The notes under the pieces: generated by a model
Database searches by the model: none
Seen by the model: the letters and a program-made list of their open reading frames with translations, nothing else
Told to the model about the DNA's origin: nothing
Origin: Burkholderiales bacterium
GTDB lineage: Bacteria > Pseudomonadota > Gammaproteobacteria > Burkholderiales > SG8-39
Assembly: GCA_014860445.1 (NCBI GenBank)
Contig: JACZJT010000052.1
Coordinates: 62,001-126,000 of the forward strand
DNA: 64,000 nucleotides
Direction: 5' to 3'
Shown here: piece by piece, positions 16,531 to 23,661 of the stretch
Layout: every line of letters starts with the position of its first letter
Position numbering within the stretch: the first letter of the stretch is position 1
Position numbers and translations under genes: made by a program

Positions 16531-17441
16531 CCGGTGACCTGCTTGCCTTCTATTTCTTCGCGTTCCTCGGCCTCGGCAATCAACTTCCCGAACACGTTGC
16601 CGGTGGCCTGCCTGCTGTCCGCCTGGCGGGCCTCGGTTTCAGTTCTCTGGTGCCCGGTAAGCCATTCCGTGCGCAGTTTTTCCGCGTCCTGCAGGAGCAG
16701 TTCAACGCAATGCATTTTTCGGAAATATGACTGGCCGTTGTGATGCACGTAGAACGCGGCTATCTGCGGAGCTTCCGCTGCCGGAACGCGCTCCAGAAAA
16801 CGGGCCAGGATGCCGTTGACTTTGCGGTTCCGCGTAGGCTCCACTTTGTAGCGTTCGCTGTAGGCTTGGCAGTAGGCGTTCCACGTCGGGACCGTCCTGC
16901 CGGGATCCGATGCGCCGCTTTTTGGCGCAGCGGAAACGGGGTTCGATTTTGGTGACGGTAACGGTCCCGGTTCCGGTAAAGGTCTTTGTATTGGTAAAGG
17001 TCTTGGTACTGAGCTTTCTTGCGGGTTATGTTTAGCTTTACCTCCGGGGTCGGTTTTGGTTTCGTTTAGGTTATCTGTTGGGTTGTCTCCTGGGTTATCG
17101 TCTGCTTTCCTCGGGCGCCCTCCTTTCTTCCCGTTCTCCGTCGCAATTGCGCTGCGCTCGCGCGCAGCGTCGAGTTCCCGCCCGAGGCGCTTTTGCTTCC
17201 AGCCTTTACCACTCACCTGCCAGAACGGCTCGATGACTGGTCGCACCTTGCGCCACTTTTGCAGCGGTAGCTTCACGATCGCCGCAAGCTGAGCGTCATC
17301 GTTTGGAAGCACCCCGCCATGTTTCCAGCACGCCATCAGCAAGAGCAGGTATGCGCCATGCTGCTCAGTTGTCAGGTGCATGGTGTCCGTCAGGTACGCG
17401 CCGAAATAAAGGGGCATCCACAGGTCGGGTTTTTGGGCCAT
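16527..17441 (-). CDS. DUF1376 phage protein (replication module)
   Basis: 304 residues beginning MAQKPDLWMPLYFGAYLTDTMHLTTEQHGAYLLLLMACWKHGG, the DUF1376 domain found in phage replication-module proteins. A proline-rich linker (SVPRPLPIQRPLPEPGPLPSP) connects it to a C-terminal part (WNAYCQAYSERYKVEPTRNRKVNGILARFLERV) like helicase-loader proteins. The upstream 118 residues in the ORF track are the antisense-like readthrough of the next gene and are excluded. It lies just after the 17443-18012 gene with no gap. Confidence 0.75.
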   Translation of the reverse strand: MAQKPDLWMPLYFGAYLTDTMHLTTEQHGAYLLLLMACWKHGGVLPNDDAQLAAIVKLPLQKWRKVRPVIEPFWQVSGKGWKQKRLGRELDAARERSAIATENGKKGGRPRKADDNPGDNPTDNLNETKTDPGGKAKHNPQESSVPRPLPIQRPLPEPGPLPSPKSNPVSAAPKSGASDPGRTVPTWNAYCQAYSERYKVEPTRNRKVNGILARFLERVPAAEAPQIAAFYVHHNGQSYFRKMHCVELLLQDAEKLRTEWLTGHQRTETEARQADSRQATGNVFGKLIAEAEEREEIEGKQVTG

Positions 17442-17442
17442 T

Positions 17443-18012
17443 TCAGTCCAGGCTTTCCAACAACGCAACAATGTCGGGCGGCGCCGGTTGCGGGTGCGGC
17501 AACAAGCGCGCGGCGTGCTCCCAGGCCAATCTGCCTTTGCGCACCGCCTCGAGCAGCACCGATTCCCGCCCGGCCGGATCATGGCCCAGGCTCGGTGTCC
17601 ATCTGACCGGCGTGCCCGCGTCGCGCGCGGCCTGGACCAGCTTGCGGTAGGTTTCGACGAAGGCCATGCGCGCCGCGATCGCGTCGCCCTCGGCGAGCAG
17701 CGGCGCCGCGATGCCCCAGGCTTGCGCCATTTCCTCGGTCCAGACCACCGACTGCACTTCGTTTTTCGGCGCGCTCGCCCACGCCTCCTCCGCACCTAGG
17801 CGTCCATCGTTCAGGCGCGAGATAACCGCTTCGATGGTCAATCCGCGGGGTCGCAATTCGCGTCGGCAGCGCGTGAGTGCACCTAGAACCTGGGGCTCTG
17901 AATAGCGCGCGAGATCCCGCGCCATGACGCGCGCCGCCGCGTCCGAAAGCTGCGTGCCGGTCAGCTCCGCCGTGACGGCGATGGCCTGCAGGAGCTGCTT
18001 GCTCGGACTCAT
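17443..18012 (-). CDS. Phage replication-associated protein (predicted)
   Basis: 189 residues, MSPSKQLLQAIAVTAELTGTQLSDAAARVMARDLARY..., helical throughout, with ALTRCRREL and LTIEAVISRLNDGRLGAEEAWASAP, a pattern common in small phage proteins upstream of DUF1376 helicase-loader genes. It starts 11 bp after the zinc-finger ORF. The replication link rests on position; no catalytic motif is seen. Confidence 0.65.
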   Translation of the reverse strand: MSPSKQLLQAIAVTAELTGTQLSDAAARVMARDLARYSEPQVLGALTRCRRELRPRGLTIEAVISRLNDGRLGAEEAWASAPKNEVQSVVWTEEMAQAWGIAAPLLAEGDAIAARMAFVETYRKLVQAARDAGTPVRWTPSLGHDPAGRESVLLEAVRKGRLAWEHAARLLPHPQPAPPDIVALLESLD

Positions 18013-18023
18013 GGCGCGTAGCC

Positions 18024-18194
18024 TTATCGGGAAAGCGCAACGAGCGAGCGCAGTCGCTTCAGTTCGATCACGCGCGCCTTATTCCAGCTCCACCTATAGG
18101 CGTTGTGACACGGCCGGCACAGGCGTTGACCTTCGCGTTCATGGGTCGCGCCGCAAGTGCTACACCTGTCCGGTGTTCCACGGCGAACAATCAT
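18024..18194 (-). CDS. 56-residue zinc-finger phage protein (below ORF-track size)
   Basis: MIVRRGTPDRCSTCGATHEREGQ... contains CSTC and CRPCHNAYRWSWNKA, a four-ligand zinc ribbon that resembles the first half of HNH-type phage proteins, but no catalytic HNH histidine pair is complete. It begins 10 bp after the Cro/YdaS-like stop and ends 11 bp before the next gene, filling the gap in the operon exactly. It was missed by the track because it is under 60 residues. Confidence 0.6.
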   Translation of the reverse strand: MIVRRGTPDRCSTCGATHEREGQRLCRPCHNAYRWSWNKARVIELKRLRSLVALSR

Positions 18195-18204
18195 GTGACG
18201 CACT

Positions 18205-18444
18205 TTATGATGTGGCTTTCGCCACTGGCTGCGGAGGGAGCACGACGTCGCCCCACAACTCCGGGCGAAGATGCTGGCGCGTGATTTTGCCGTCGGTCGC
18301 GCGCTCGACCGCAGCGCAGTATTTCGGCGGCACGCGCTTGCGCGCTACCCAATTCGAAACAACCTGCGGCGAGTTGACGCCGATCTTTTTGGCAAGCGCC
18401 GACGTGCCGCCAGCCAGTTCGATCGCTTTTTCGATTGGGCTCAT
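18205..18444 (-). CDS. Cro/YdaS-like phage DNA-binding protein
   Basis: 79 residues: MSPIEKAIELAGGTSALAKKIGVNSPQVVSNWVARKRVPPKYCAAVERATDGKITRQHLRPE, the YdaS/Cro helix-turn-helix family. The longer ORF of the other frame is a shadow. No Shine-Dalgarno sequence is seen and the predicted transcript start is about two bases before the ATG, so the message may be leaderless. It is the first gene of the left operon and divergent from the 18556 repressor. Confidence 0.8.
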   Translation of the reverse strand: MSPIEKAIELAGGTSALAKKIGVNSPQVVSNWVARKRVPPKYCAAVERATDGKITRQHLRPELWGDVVLPPQPVAKATS

Positions 18445-18452
18445 GGAGCATA

Positions 18453-18481
18453 ATTAAACGCCACGTTTTATTTATTGTCAA
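18453..18481 (-). promoter_or_regulatory. Strong left early promoter (TTGACA-N17-TTTAAT)
   Basis: On the minus strand TTGACA (18481-18476) and TTTAAT (18458-18453) have a 17-bp spacer and drive the cro-like operon. The spacer holds the 13-bp operator at 18456-18468. The -10 region continues TTTAATTATGC exactly as in the right promoter at 19625. Confidence 0.75.
18456..18468. promoter_or_regulatory. Phage operator copy 1
   Basis: AAACGCCACGTTT, 5-bp arms AAACG/CGTTT, overlapping the -10 box and spacer of the left promoter. It is related to 19615-19627 and 23619-23631. Confidence 0.6.
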
Positions 18482-18486
18482 ATATT

Positions 18487-18516
18487 TTGTTTATTACAGG
18501 CCCGTTTGTGTTATAC
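18487..18516 (+). promoter_or_regulatory. Probable maintenance promoter of the 18556 repressor
   Basis: TTGTTT at 18487-18492 and TTATAC at 18511-18516 with an 18-bp spacer, back to back with the left promoter (only 5 bp between -35 boxes). The arrangement resembles PRM/PR pairs. Confidence 0.55.
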
Positions 18517-18555
18517 ACTTTGTTTAGTGCGTTAATAAAACGGAGGAAAACGGAC

Positions 18556-19038
18556 GTGGCCAAGAGAAAGCGAGCAGTGCATCAAAGCGCGATGCCGCTT
18601 TTGAACTGCATCAATAGCGGCAGGCTCACGCGCGCCGAGGTGGCTAAGAAATTAAATTTGGATGTGCAGAACGTGACGAACTGGCTCGCCCGCGGCATCC
18701 CAGCGAAGCAACTGCCAGAGGTGGCGGCGCTGTGCGACCTATCGACAGACGAGTATCGCGCGCAGGCCGGGCTTGGAGTTAAGACCCGGCCCGATCGACC
18801 CGAAAACGTGATGGCAGCCCACGGATACCATTCGCTCCCCATATTCTTGCAACAGTACGTCTTGCGCAAGATCGACAGCCTGCTGCGCACCTACAACGCG
18901 GTTCCGGTTGAGATGCGAAAGAAGCTCTCTCCGCCCAAGAATCCGGAACAATATCGCCAATGGGAATCGGAGATCGAGTCGGTGTTGCTCAGGTGGGCGG
19001 TGTTCGAAAACGGCGAACAGCAAAACCAAATCTCATAG
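18556..19038 (+). CDS. Phage repressor-like HTH protein
   Basis: 160 residues from GTG (VAKRKRAVHQSAMPLLNCINSG), with GGAGG nine bases upstream; the track ORF started in the promoter. HTH: LTRAEVAKKLNLDVQNVTNWLARGIPAKQLPEVAALCDLSTDEYRAQ. The C-terminal half (YHSLPIFLQQYVLRKIDSLLRTYNAVPVEMRKKL) is not a LexA/CI-type peptidase, so self-cleavage on RecA signal is not expected. It is divergent from the cro-like gene and probably the main repressor. Confidence 0.7.
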   Translation: MAKRKRAVHQSAMPLLNCINSGRLTRAEVAKKLNLDVQNVTNWLARGIPAKQLPEVAALCDLSTDEYRAQAGLGVKTRPDRPENVMAAHGYHSLPIFLQQYVLRKIDSLLRTYNAVPVEMRKKLSPPKNPEQYRQWESEIESVLLRWAVFENGEQQNQIS

Positions 19039-19398
19039 GGGTGCCGCCTCTTTTAACCCGCACACGTCCATGACGCGGTGCGCATCGCGCAGACATTCGG
19101 CGAGCATACCTTTCCACCCCTCGCCCGCTGCGCGGTAGTCAAAAATCAATTGCACTTCTTCCGCGGAAAACATCACCGCGAGCGCACCACTCGAATTGTC
19201 AGTAAGCCTGAGCAGATAACGCATCGTCGTGCCCAGGTGCGTAGCCAATTGCCCAAGCGCGGTCGCGCCCGGCTCAAACCTGCCCGCTTCCCACCGACGC
19301 AAAGTGGCGACGGAAACGTTCAGTTGTCCACAAAGCTGCATTTGCGTCAGGCCGGCAGCGCGCCGGCGTTCCGCTAACCTGCCTGAATCGAAGCTCAT
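19033..19398 (-). CDS. XRE-family transcriptional regulator
   Basis: 121 residues from MSFDSGRLAERRRAAGLTQMQLCGQLNVSVATLRRWEAGRFEPGATALGQLATHLG, a standard XRE helix-turn-helix. The C-terminal half is helical with no peptidase motif. AAAGGGAGAG precedes the ATG at 19398; the track ORF's extra 74 residues lie in the regulatory region. It converges with and overlaps the 18556 repressor by 6 bp at the 3' ends, so two different HTH proteins are transcribed toward each other between the early operons. Confidence 0.75.
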   Translation of the reverse strand: MSFDSGRLAERRRAAGLTQMQLCGQLNVSVATLRRWEAGRFEPGATALGQLATHLGTTMRYLLRLTDNSSGALAVMFSAEEVQLIFDYRAAGEGWKGMLAECLRDAHRVMDVCGLKEAAPL

Positions 19399-19505
19399 CA
19401 CACTCTCCCTTTGAAGTCGGTCCGTCCCAAGAAAAACGGGGAGGAAGTCATATCGCAAAAGTGAGCGCACCGACAACTTTTTGAAACACGCGGTTACAAC
19501 CAATA

Positions 19506-19521
19506 GATCACACAAGTGATC
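19506..19521. promoter_or_regulatory. Palindrome GATCAC-N4-GTGATC
   Basis: Perfect 6-bp arms around ACAA, 108 bp upstream of the XRE gene start. Probably an operator of one of the two HTH proteins; its sequence differs from the AAAC..GTTT operators. Confidence 0.5.
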
Positions 19522-19562
19522 GCCGTCGAATTCATTGCGCGCACTGAACCCCGTCGAACCAA

Positions 19563-19572
19563 TCACTTGTGA
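19563..19572. promoter_or_regulatory. Related palindrome TCAC-TT-GTGA
   Basis: TCACTTGTGA is the inverted form of the core of 19506-19521 and is 40 bp upstream of the right early promoter. Together the two sites could bind one dimeric regulator. Confidence 0.45.
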
Positions 19573-19601
19573 CACTTTGATGAATAAATTAAACGAAGAG
19601 T

Positions 19602-19630
19602 TTGACTTTTTATAAAACACGGTGTTTAAT
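19602..19630 (+). promoter_or_regulatory. Right early promoter (TTGACT-N17-TTTAAT)
   Basis: TTGACT at 19602-19607 and TTTAAT at 19625-19630, 17-bp spacer, reading to the 19663 gene chain. The palindrome AAACACGGTGTTT fills the spacer. Confidence 0.75.
19615..19627. promoter_or_regulatory. Phage operator copy 2 (perfect palindrome)
   Basis: AAACAC-G-GTGTTT, perfect 6-bp arms, between the -35 and -10 boxes of the right promoter. Binding would block RNA polymerase directly. Confidence 0.65.
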
Positions 19631-19662
19631 TATGCCGTTCGCGAACGTCGAAAGAGAGAAAC

Positions 19663-19899
19663 ATGAACCGGGAAGCCGCGTATCGCGTCGTAAAAAACAC
19701 CTTTGAAGCGGTCTGGATCGTGGACGACGAGGGCGCGCTCAGCGTGACGAATGATGCAGAGCGCGTCGTCGCCGAGCTATTCAGGACCTGGGGCGCTCGC
19801 CGGATCTTCTATCAGGACACCGACGGCGATTGGGACGAACTGCAGCACGAGGGCGCGAAGTTCACCGGATTCGCTCCAGCGCGGCACTTGGCTCCATGA
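19663..19899 (+). CDS. Hypothetical phage early protein
   Basis: 78 residues, MNREAAYRVVKNTFEAVWIVDDEGALSVTNDAERVVAELF..., compact alpha/beta and acidic. First gene of the right operon, 33 bp after the -10 box; GAGAG precedes the ATG. Its TGA overlaps the ATG of the next gene. No family recognised. Confidence 0.6.
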   Translation: MNREAAYRVVKNTFEAVWIVDDEGALSVTNDAERVVAELFRTWGARRIFYQDTDGDWDELQHEGAKFTGFAPARHLAP

Positions 19900-20156
19900 G
19901 GCTGCTTTACTTCGTGCTCGCGATCGCACTCGCCGCCCTCGCCGGCTGGCTCGGCCGCGGCGCGCTACAAGTTCCGTCCGAGCTCGAGGAGGAGATTGCC
20001 GCGAACGAAGCCATCTGCGCGGACGAGACCCCGAAGGGCTACGCCAGCTATCCGATCACCCGGAACGGCGAGATACGCGGCTGCCTGCGCGTGCGTGAAG
20101 GTGCCCCGGATTGGACGCTGCCAAAGCAGATGTTTGTGCGCAAGGAGCCCAGGTGA
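19896..20156 (+). CDS. Small membrane-anchored phage protein
   Basis: 86 residues starting MRLLYFVLAIALAALAGWLGRGALQ, an N-terminal TM or signal sequence, then a polar domain with two cysteines (EAICADETPKGY and IRGCLRVR) that could form a disulfide in the periplasm. The ATG overlaps the previous stop (ATGA), and its stop overlaps the next GTG. The track start 19830 is inside the upstream gene. Function unknown; superinfection exclusion is one possibility but has no direct support. Confidence 0.6.
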   Translation: MRLLYFVLAIALAALAGWLGRGALQVPSELEEEIAANEAICADETPKGYASYPITRNGEIRGCLRVREGAPDWTLPKQMFVRKEPR

Positions 20157-20461
20157 GCTACCAATTTCGTCAATTCGCCATCCCGGAGCACATGCTGGCC
20201 GCCCTCACCGGCTACATCGAGCGCGGCGTCCCAGTCGGCGATTTTCTAACCGCCGTGCTGGAGAACAATCTCAGCGAGGCGTGCGGCCGCGCCGACGACG
20301 AGAACTTGGCGAATCTGCCAGCCTACGTCGCCTACCTCTACAACGAGGCACCGTCGCAATGCCACGGTTCACCGGAGAAGGTGCGCGCATGGTTAGCGCA
20401 CTTCGCGCGCCGCAGAGACGCGGCGATCTATGACACCGATGCGCAGGCGAGTCCGGAATGA
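20153..20461 (+). CDS. Hypothetical phage protein
   Basis: 102 residues from a GTG (VSYQFRQFAIPEHMLAALTGYIERGVPVGDFLTAVLENNLSEACGRADDENLANLPAYVAYLYNEAP), a pattern seen in short phage early proteins of unknown role. The GTG overlaps the upstream TGA (GTGA), so it is coupled; the track ATG at 20111 lies inside the previous gene. Confidence 0.65.
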   Translation: MSYQFRQFAIPEHMLAALTGYIERGVPVGDFLTAVLENNLSEACGRADDENLANLPAYVAYLYNEAPSQCHGSPEKVRAWLAHFARRRDAAIYDTDAQASPE

Positions 20462-20643
20462 AAACAATCACCCTCGCCGTCCTGATCGCATCAGGCGGCG
20501 CCCCGGATGCCCTGTTCGCCGTTTTCAACGCTGACGGCTCCCTCTACTTCTGCACCACGGCGAAACGGGCCGGGAATGACGACGATTTCTGGCGCGATCG
20601 CGGTTTCGAGATCCGGCGCGTCGAGCAGCCGACGCTCCAATGA
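20458..20643 (+). CDS. Hypothetical phage protein
   Basis: 61 residues, MKTITLAVLIASGGAPDALFAVFNADGSLYFCTTAKRAGNDDDFWRD..., a short beta-rich protein with ATGA coupling at both ends. No family recognised. Confidence 0.6.
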   Translation: MKTITLAVLIASGGAPDALFAVFNADGSLYFCTTAKRAGNDDDFWRDRGFEIRRVEQPTLQ

Positions 20644-20885
20644 AAGCGTTCAGACAACCCGCGCCCAGGCACCGGCAAATCATGCAACTCCTAGCGCGCG
20701 CTTACCCGATGCCGATGACGATCGAGGCGATTGCCTTGGAGGTTGGGCTTTCGCGCGGACGCTGCGCGCACATCATGAACGCGATGCGAATGGCGAACAG
20801 GGTAATCCGCGTGGGCTACTGGAACGGCGGCCAGCAAGGCACTGCGGCTATGTATGGCAGCGCGCTCGCGGCGTCGGTCGAATGA
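20640..20885 (+). CDS. Small winged-helix phage protein
   Basis: 81 residues: HRQIMQLLARAYPMPMTIEAIALEVGLSRGRCAHIMNAMRMANRVIRVGYW, the shape of a small winged helix that binds DNA. ATGA coupling to both neighbours. It precedes the exonuclease gene. The target site is unknown. Confidence 0.65.
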   Translation: MKAFRQPAPRHRQIMQLLARAYPMPMTIEAIALEVGLSRGRCAHIMNAMRMANRVIRVGYWNGGQQGTAAMYGSALAASVE

Positions 20886-21967
20886 ACGCGCCCGCCGCCC
20901 TGCTGCGCCCGCCAGTGCTGCGCGCCCTGCCCCCCGATCACGATCGCCAGAAGTATTTGGGCGGCAGTGACATCGCCGCCGTCCTGGGCGTGTCGCCCTG
21001 GCGCACGCCCTATCAGCTTTGGGAAGAAAAGATCCAGCCGCGCGCCGAAAAACCGCAGATTGGCCTCGACCGCGCCAAGTTTTTCGCCCGGCGCAAGCGC
21101 CAGGAGCCGGTGATCGCGGAAATGCTGGCCGACGAATACGGTATCCAGGTGACGCGGTTGTCGATGGACGCGGATCCAAATCGATACGTCGATCCCGAGT
21201 TCCCGTTCCTCGCAGCCGAAATCGACTTCGAGTTTCTGATGTCGTCTTCGGTGCGCGCGGCCTTTCCTGATCGGCCCGATTTTGCAAGCATTGACGACGG
21301 GACGCTGGTGAACGGCGAGATCAAAACCGTGCACCCGTTCAAGGCGTCCGAATGGGGCGAGCAGGGCTCAGAAGAAGTGCCGATCCACTACGCCGCCCAG
21401 GTGATGCACGGCCTCGGCGTCACGCGCACGCCGGCGGCCCTGGTCGCCGCGCTATTCGGCCTCGACATCCTGCTTTGCTTCCCGATCATGCGCGACGACG
21501 AAACGATCGCGGCGATGCGCGCCAAGGCAGTGAAGTTCTGGACGGAAAACGTCTTGAAGCGCATCCCGCCCGAAGCGGTCAGCGTCGAGGACATCAAGCG
21601 TATGTATTCGAAGTTCAGCGGCAGGCCGGTCGAGCTGAGCGAAGAAGCGCACTCGGCACTGTTGGACATGGTTGTGCTGCGTGGCCGAGCAAAGCAAAAC
21701 GAGCAGGACATGGCCGAACTCGAATGGCGCGTCGCGCGCTGCGTGGCGGTCAATTGGGGCCTCCCGCTGATCGATCCCGATAAACCCAATATCCCGAGTA
21801 AAGAAGACGCCCTGCTGATGTACGACGGACGCGAGGCGGGAAGCTGGAACCGGCAGCGCGGGACGTACCTGGATCAAAAGCGGCTCATCCGCGAAAAGCC
21901 CGAGATTGTTTCGGCCTTCACGGTTGAGCACCACTACAGAACTTTTCGAGTGAAAAAGGCGAAATGA
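20882..21967 (+). CDS. YqaJ-family phage recombination exonuclease
   Basis: 361 residues from MNAPAALLRPPVLRALPPDHDRQKYLGGSDIAAVLGVSPWRTPYQLWEEK, the entry motif of YqaJ/lambda-Exo nucleases. The catalytic core is seen as LAAEIDFEF and NGEIKTVHPF, with EIKT carrying the metal-binding glutamate and lysine of the PD-(D/E)XK fold, and HYAAQVMHGLGV follows. It makes single strands for annealing by the RecT protein encoded two genes later. The ATG overlaps the preceding stop; the longer track ORF is a readthrough. Confidence 0.85.
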   Translation: MNAPAALLRPPVLRALPPDHDRQKYLGGSDIAAVLGVSPWRTPYQLWEEKIQPRAEKPQIGLDRAKFFARRKRQEPVIAEMLADEYGIQVTRLSMDADPNRYVDPEFPFLAAEIDFEFLMSSSVRAAFPDRPDFASIDDGTLVNGEIKTVHPFKASEWGEQGSEEVPIHYAAQVMHGLGVTRTPAALVAALFGLDILLCFPIMRDDETIAAMRAKAVKFWTENVLKRIPPEAVSVEDIKRMYSKFSGRPVELSEEAHSALLDMVVLRGRAKQNEQDMAELEWRVARCVAVNWGLPLIDPDKPNIPSKEDALLMYDGREAGSWNRQRGTYLDQKRLIREKPEIVSAFTVEHHYRTFRVKKAK

Positions 21968-22179
21968 TGAGCGACGTTTATTTAAGGCGAACTGACAACG
22001 CGGGAAGAGTCGTCATTACACATCATTTCGCGTGGGATGCCCCGCTGTTCCTGAAAAGTCAGCAGAGATACCAGTTCGACGCGCAGGCCAAAGGTCAAGA
22101 ACGCGTACGCATTGAGCTTGCAACGCAGGACGAGTACCGGGCATTTGCCTGGCCGAAGAAATCAACCAAGGAGAAATAG
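21964..22179 (+). CDS. Hypothetical phage protein between exonuclease and recT
   Basis: 71 residues, MMSDVYLRRTDNAGRVVITHHFAWDAPLFLKSQQRYQFDAQAKGQERVRIELATQDEYRAF..., beta-rich and basic at the end. ATGA overlap with the exonuclease. Position suggests an accessory part of the recombination module; no family recognised. Confidence 0.6.
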   Translation: MMSDVYLRRTDNAGRVVITHHFAWDAPLFLKSQQRYQFDAQAKGQERVRIELATQDEYRAFAWPKKSTKEK

Positions 22180-22183
22180 AGCC

Positions 22184-23245
22184 ATGTCCACGGCAGATCT
22201 GAAATCCATCGCCACCGGAACCCCCGCAGCACAGCCGAAAGACTTCCCCGCGATGCTCACCGCCTGGCTGCCCGAAATCAAGCGCGCACTGCCTAAGCAC
22301 CTGAACGCCGATCGTATGTCGCGCATCGCGCTCACTGCATTCCGGCGCACGCCCAAGCTCGGACAGTGTGATCCGCGCAGCGTGTTCGCGGCGGTGATCC
22401 AGGCCTCACAGCTCGGGCTCGAGCCAGACACACTCGGCCGCTCGTTCCTCATTCCCTATGGGAAAAAGACCAAAACGGCGCAGGGCTGGAGAACCGTCAT
22501 GGAGTGTCAGTTCGTTCCCGGCTGGAAGGGACTGGTGGACTTGATGAACCGCAGCGGCCAGGGCTCAGCCTGGACCGGCGCCGTATTCGACGCCGATCAT
22601 TTCGACTATCAGCTCGGCGACTCCCCGTTCGTGCGTCACATTCCGCAGGGTGAGGACGACCAAGCGCGGATCACGCACTTTTACGCAGTCGGCCGGGCCA
22701 AGGGCAGCGAGTGGCCGGTCGTTGAAGTGTGGCCTGTTTCGAAGGTCAAGAAACACCGCGACCGGTACAACAAGGTCGGCGAGGATCACTACAGCTTCGC
22801 CAATTTTGAAATGTATGGCCGCAAAGTCGTGCTGCTCCAGGTGCTCAAATATATGCCCTGCTCGCCCGAGCTCGCGACCGCAATGGCACTCTCCGACGCA
22901 GCCGAAATCGGCGCGCAGAATATCAACCTCGACGATGCGATCGCCGGGACGTGGACTCCGGTGCCGGACGACAACGAAGGTTCCGATGGTGGTAAGGGAG
23001 CAGATCCCGGCGCGGCTGCGGACGCAGGAAAGGACAAGGATGCGGCAGGCGATCCAGGCGCCGGGCAGCCGGCAACCACCGTGATCGATGTGATCGCCGA
23101 CCTTGAGAAGTACACCGACGGAGAAAAGATGGCGCTTTACGTCGACGCTCAATCCGACGAGATCAAGCAGGACGAGCGCCTGACCAAAGCGTACAAGAAG
23201 CGCCTGGATGAACTGAGCGCGGCAACGAGGAAGTCCGGGAAATGA
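22184..23245 (+). CDS. recT: RecT-family single-strand annealing protein
   Basis: 353 residues from MSTADLKSIATG. RecT signatures: ALPKHLNADRMSRIALTAFRRTPKLGQCDPRSVFAAVIQASQLGLEPD, then LIPYGKKTKT, CQFVPGWKGLVDLMNRSG and ALSDAAEIG. A flexible acidic linker rich in G, D and A (about residues 270-310) leads to a C-terminal helical tail. RecT anneals single strands made by the YqaJ exonuclease. The ATG at 22184 follows the previous stop by 4 bp; the track start 22112 is inside the upstream gene. Confidence 0.88.
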   Translation: MSTADLKSIATGTPAAQPKDFPAMLTAWLPEIKRALPKHLNADRMSRIALTAFRRTPKLGQCDPRSVFAAVIQASQLGLEPDTLGRSFLIPYGKKTKTAQGWRTVMECQFVPGWKGLVDLMNRSGQGSAWTGAVFDADHFDYQLGDSPFVRHIPQGEDDQARITHFYAVGRAKGSEWPVVEVWPVSKVKKHRDRYNKVGEDHYSFANFEMYGRKVVLLQVLKYMPCSPELATAMALSDAAEIGAQNINLDDAIAGTWTPVPDDNEGSDGGKGADPGAAADAGKDKDAAGDPGAGQPATTVIDVIADLEKYTDGEKMALYVDAQSDEIKQDERLTKAYKKRLDELSAATRKSGK

Positions 23246-23424
23246 GCTGGCGCGTCACCGTCGAGGAACTAATTGCGGACGACGCGCTTGTTATTGCAGA
23301 GCCGCCGACGCCGATCCTGCGTTTTCAGCAGATCGTCGATGTGATCGACCTGCCCGCCGTGTTCGCAGCGATCAACAAGCCGCCGCGCAAGGTGCGGGTG
23401 CGGAAAGCGAAGGCCGAAAAATGA
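23242..23424 (+). CDS. Small hypothetical phage protein
   Basis: 60 residues, MSWRVTVEELIADDALVIAEPPTPILRFQQIVDVIDL..., ending in a basic tail KPPRKVRVRKAKAEK that could touch nucleic acid. ATGA overlap with recT and with the next gene. Confidence 0.6.
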   Translation: MSWRVTVEELIADDALVIAEPPTPILRFQQIVDVIDLPAVFAAINKPPRKVRVRKAKAEK

Positions 23425-23603
23425 CCGAGCTATTGGAGGCGGTTCGACGCGCACGTTCGGGCCAGGTGACCGCCGATCACTTGATCTCGTTCATGTTCGT
23501 CGATGCGTTTGAGCTGGATTGGGCCGAATGCTGGTACATCGGCACGTTGAGGCCAAGGCTAAATTTTGGCGTGAATGCCGCACACAGGCATGCGGAAAAT
23601 TAG
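23421..23603 (+). CDS. Small hypothetical phage protein
   Basis: 60 residues, MTELLEAVRRARSGQVTADHLISFMFVDAFELDWAECWYIG..., last gene of the right operon before the recombinase promoter. ATGA coupling upstream. No family recognised. Confidence 0.55.
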   Translation: MTELLEAVRRARSGQVTADHLISFMFVDAFELDWAECWYIGTLRPRLNFGVNAAHRHAEN

Positions 23604-23615
23604 CGCAACCACCAC

Positions 23616-23644
23616 TTGAAACACGCTGTTTTAGTGAATACACT
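23616..23644 (+). promoter_or_regulatory. Recombinase-region promoter (TTGAAA-N17-TACACT)
   Basis: TTGAAA at 23616-23621 and TACACT at 23639-23644, 17-bp spacer. The third operator copy lies in the spacer. The predicted start near 23651 makes the ATG at 23647 unlikely and favours 23662 for the small upstream ORF. Confidence 0.6.
23619..23631. promoter_or_regulatory. Phage operator copy 3
   Basis: AAACACGCTGTTT, arms AAACA/TGTTT, in the same place relative to the promoter boxes as copy 2. Confidence 0.6.
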
Positions 23645-23661
23645 CTATGAGCAAGGCAAAA

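Noticed and set aside
23647-23661. Upstream start of the small ORF before the recombinase
   Set aside because: The ATG at 23647 lies only two bases after the -10 box, before the predicted transcript start.
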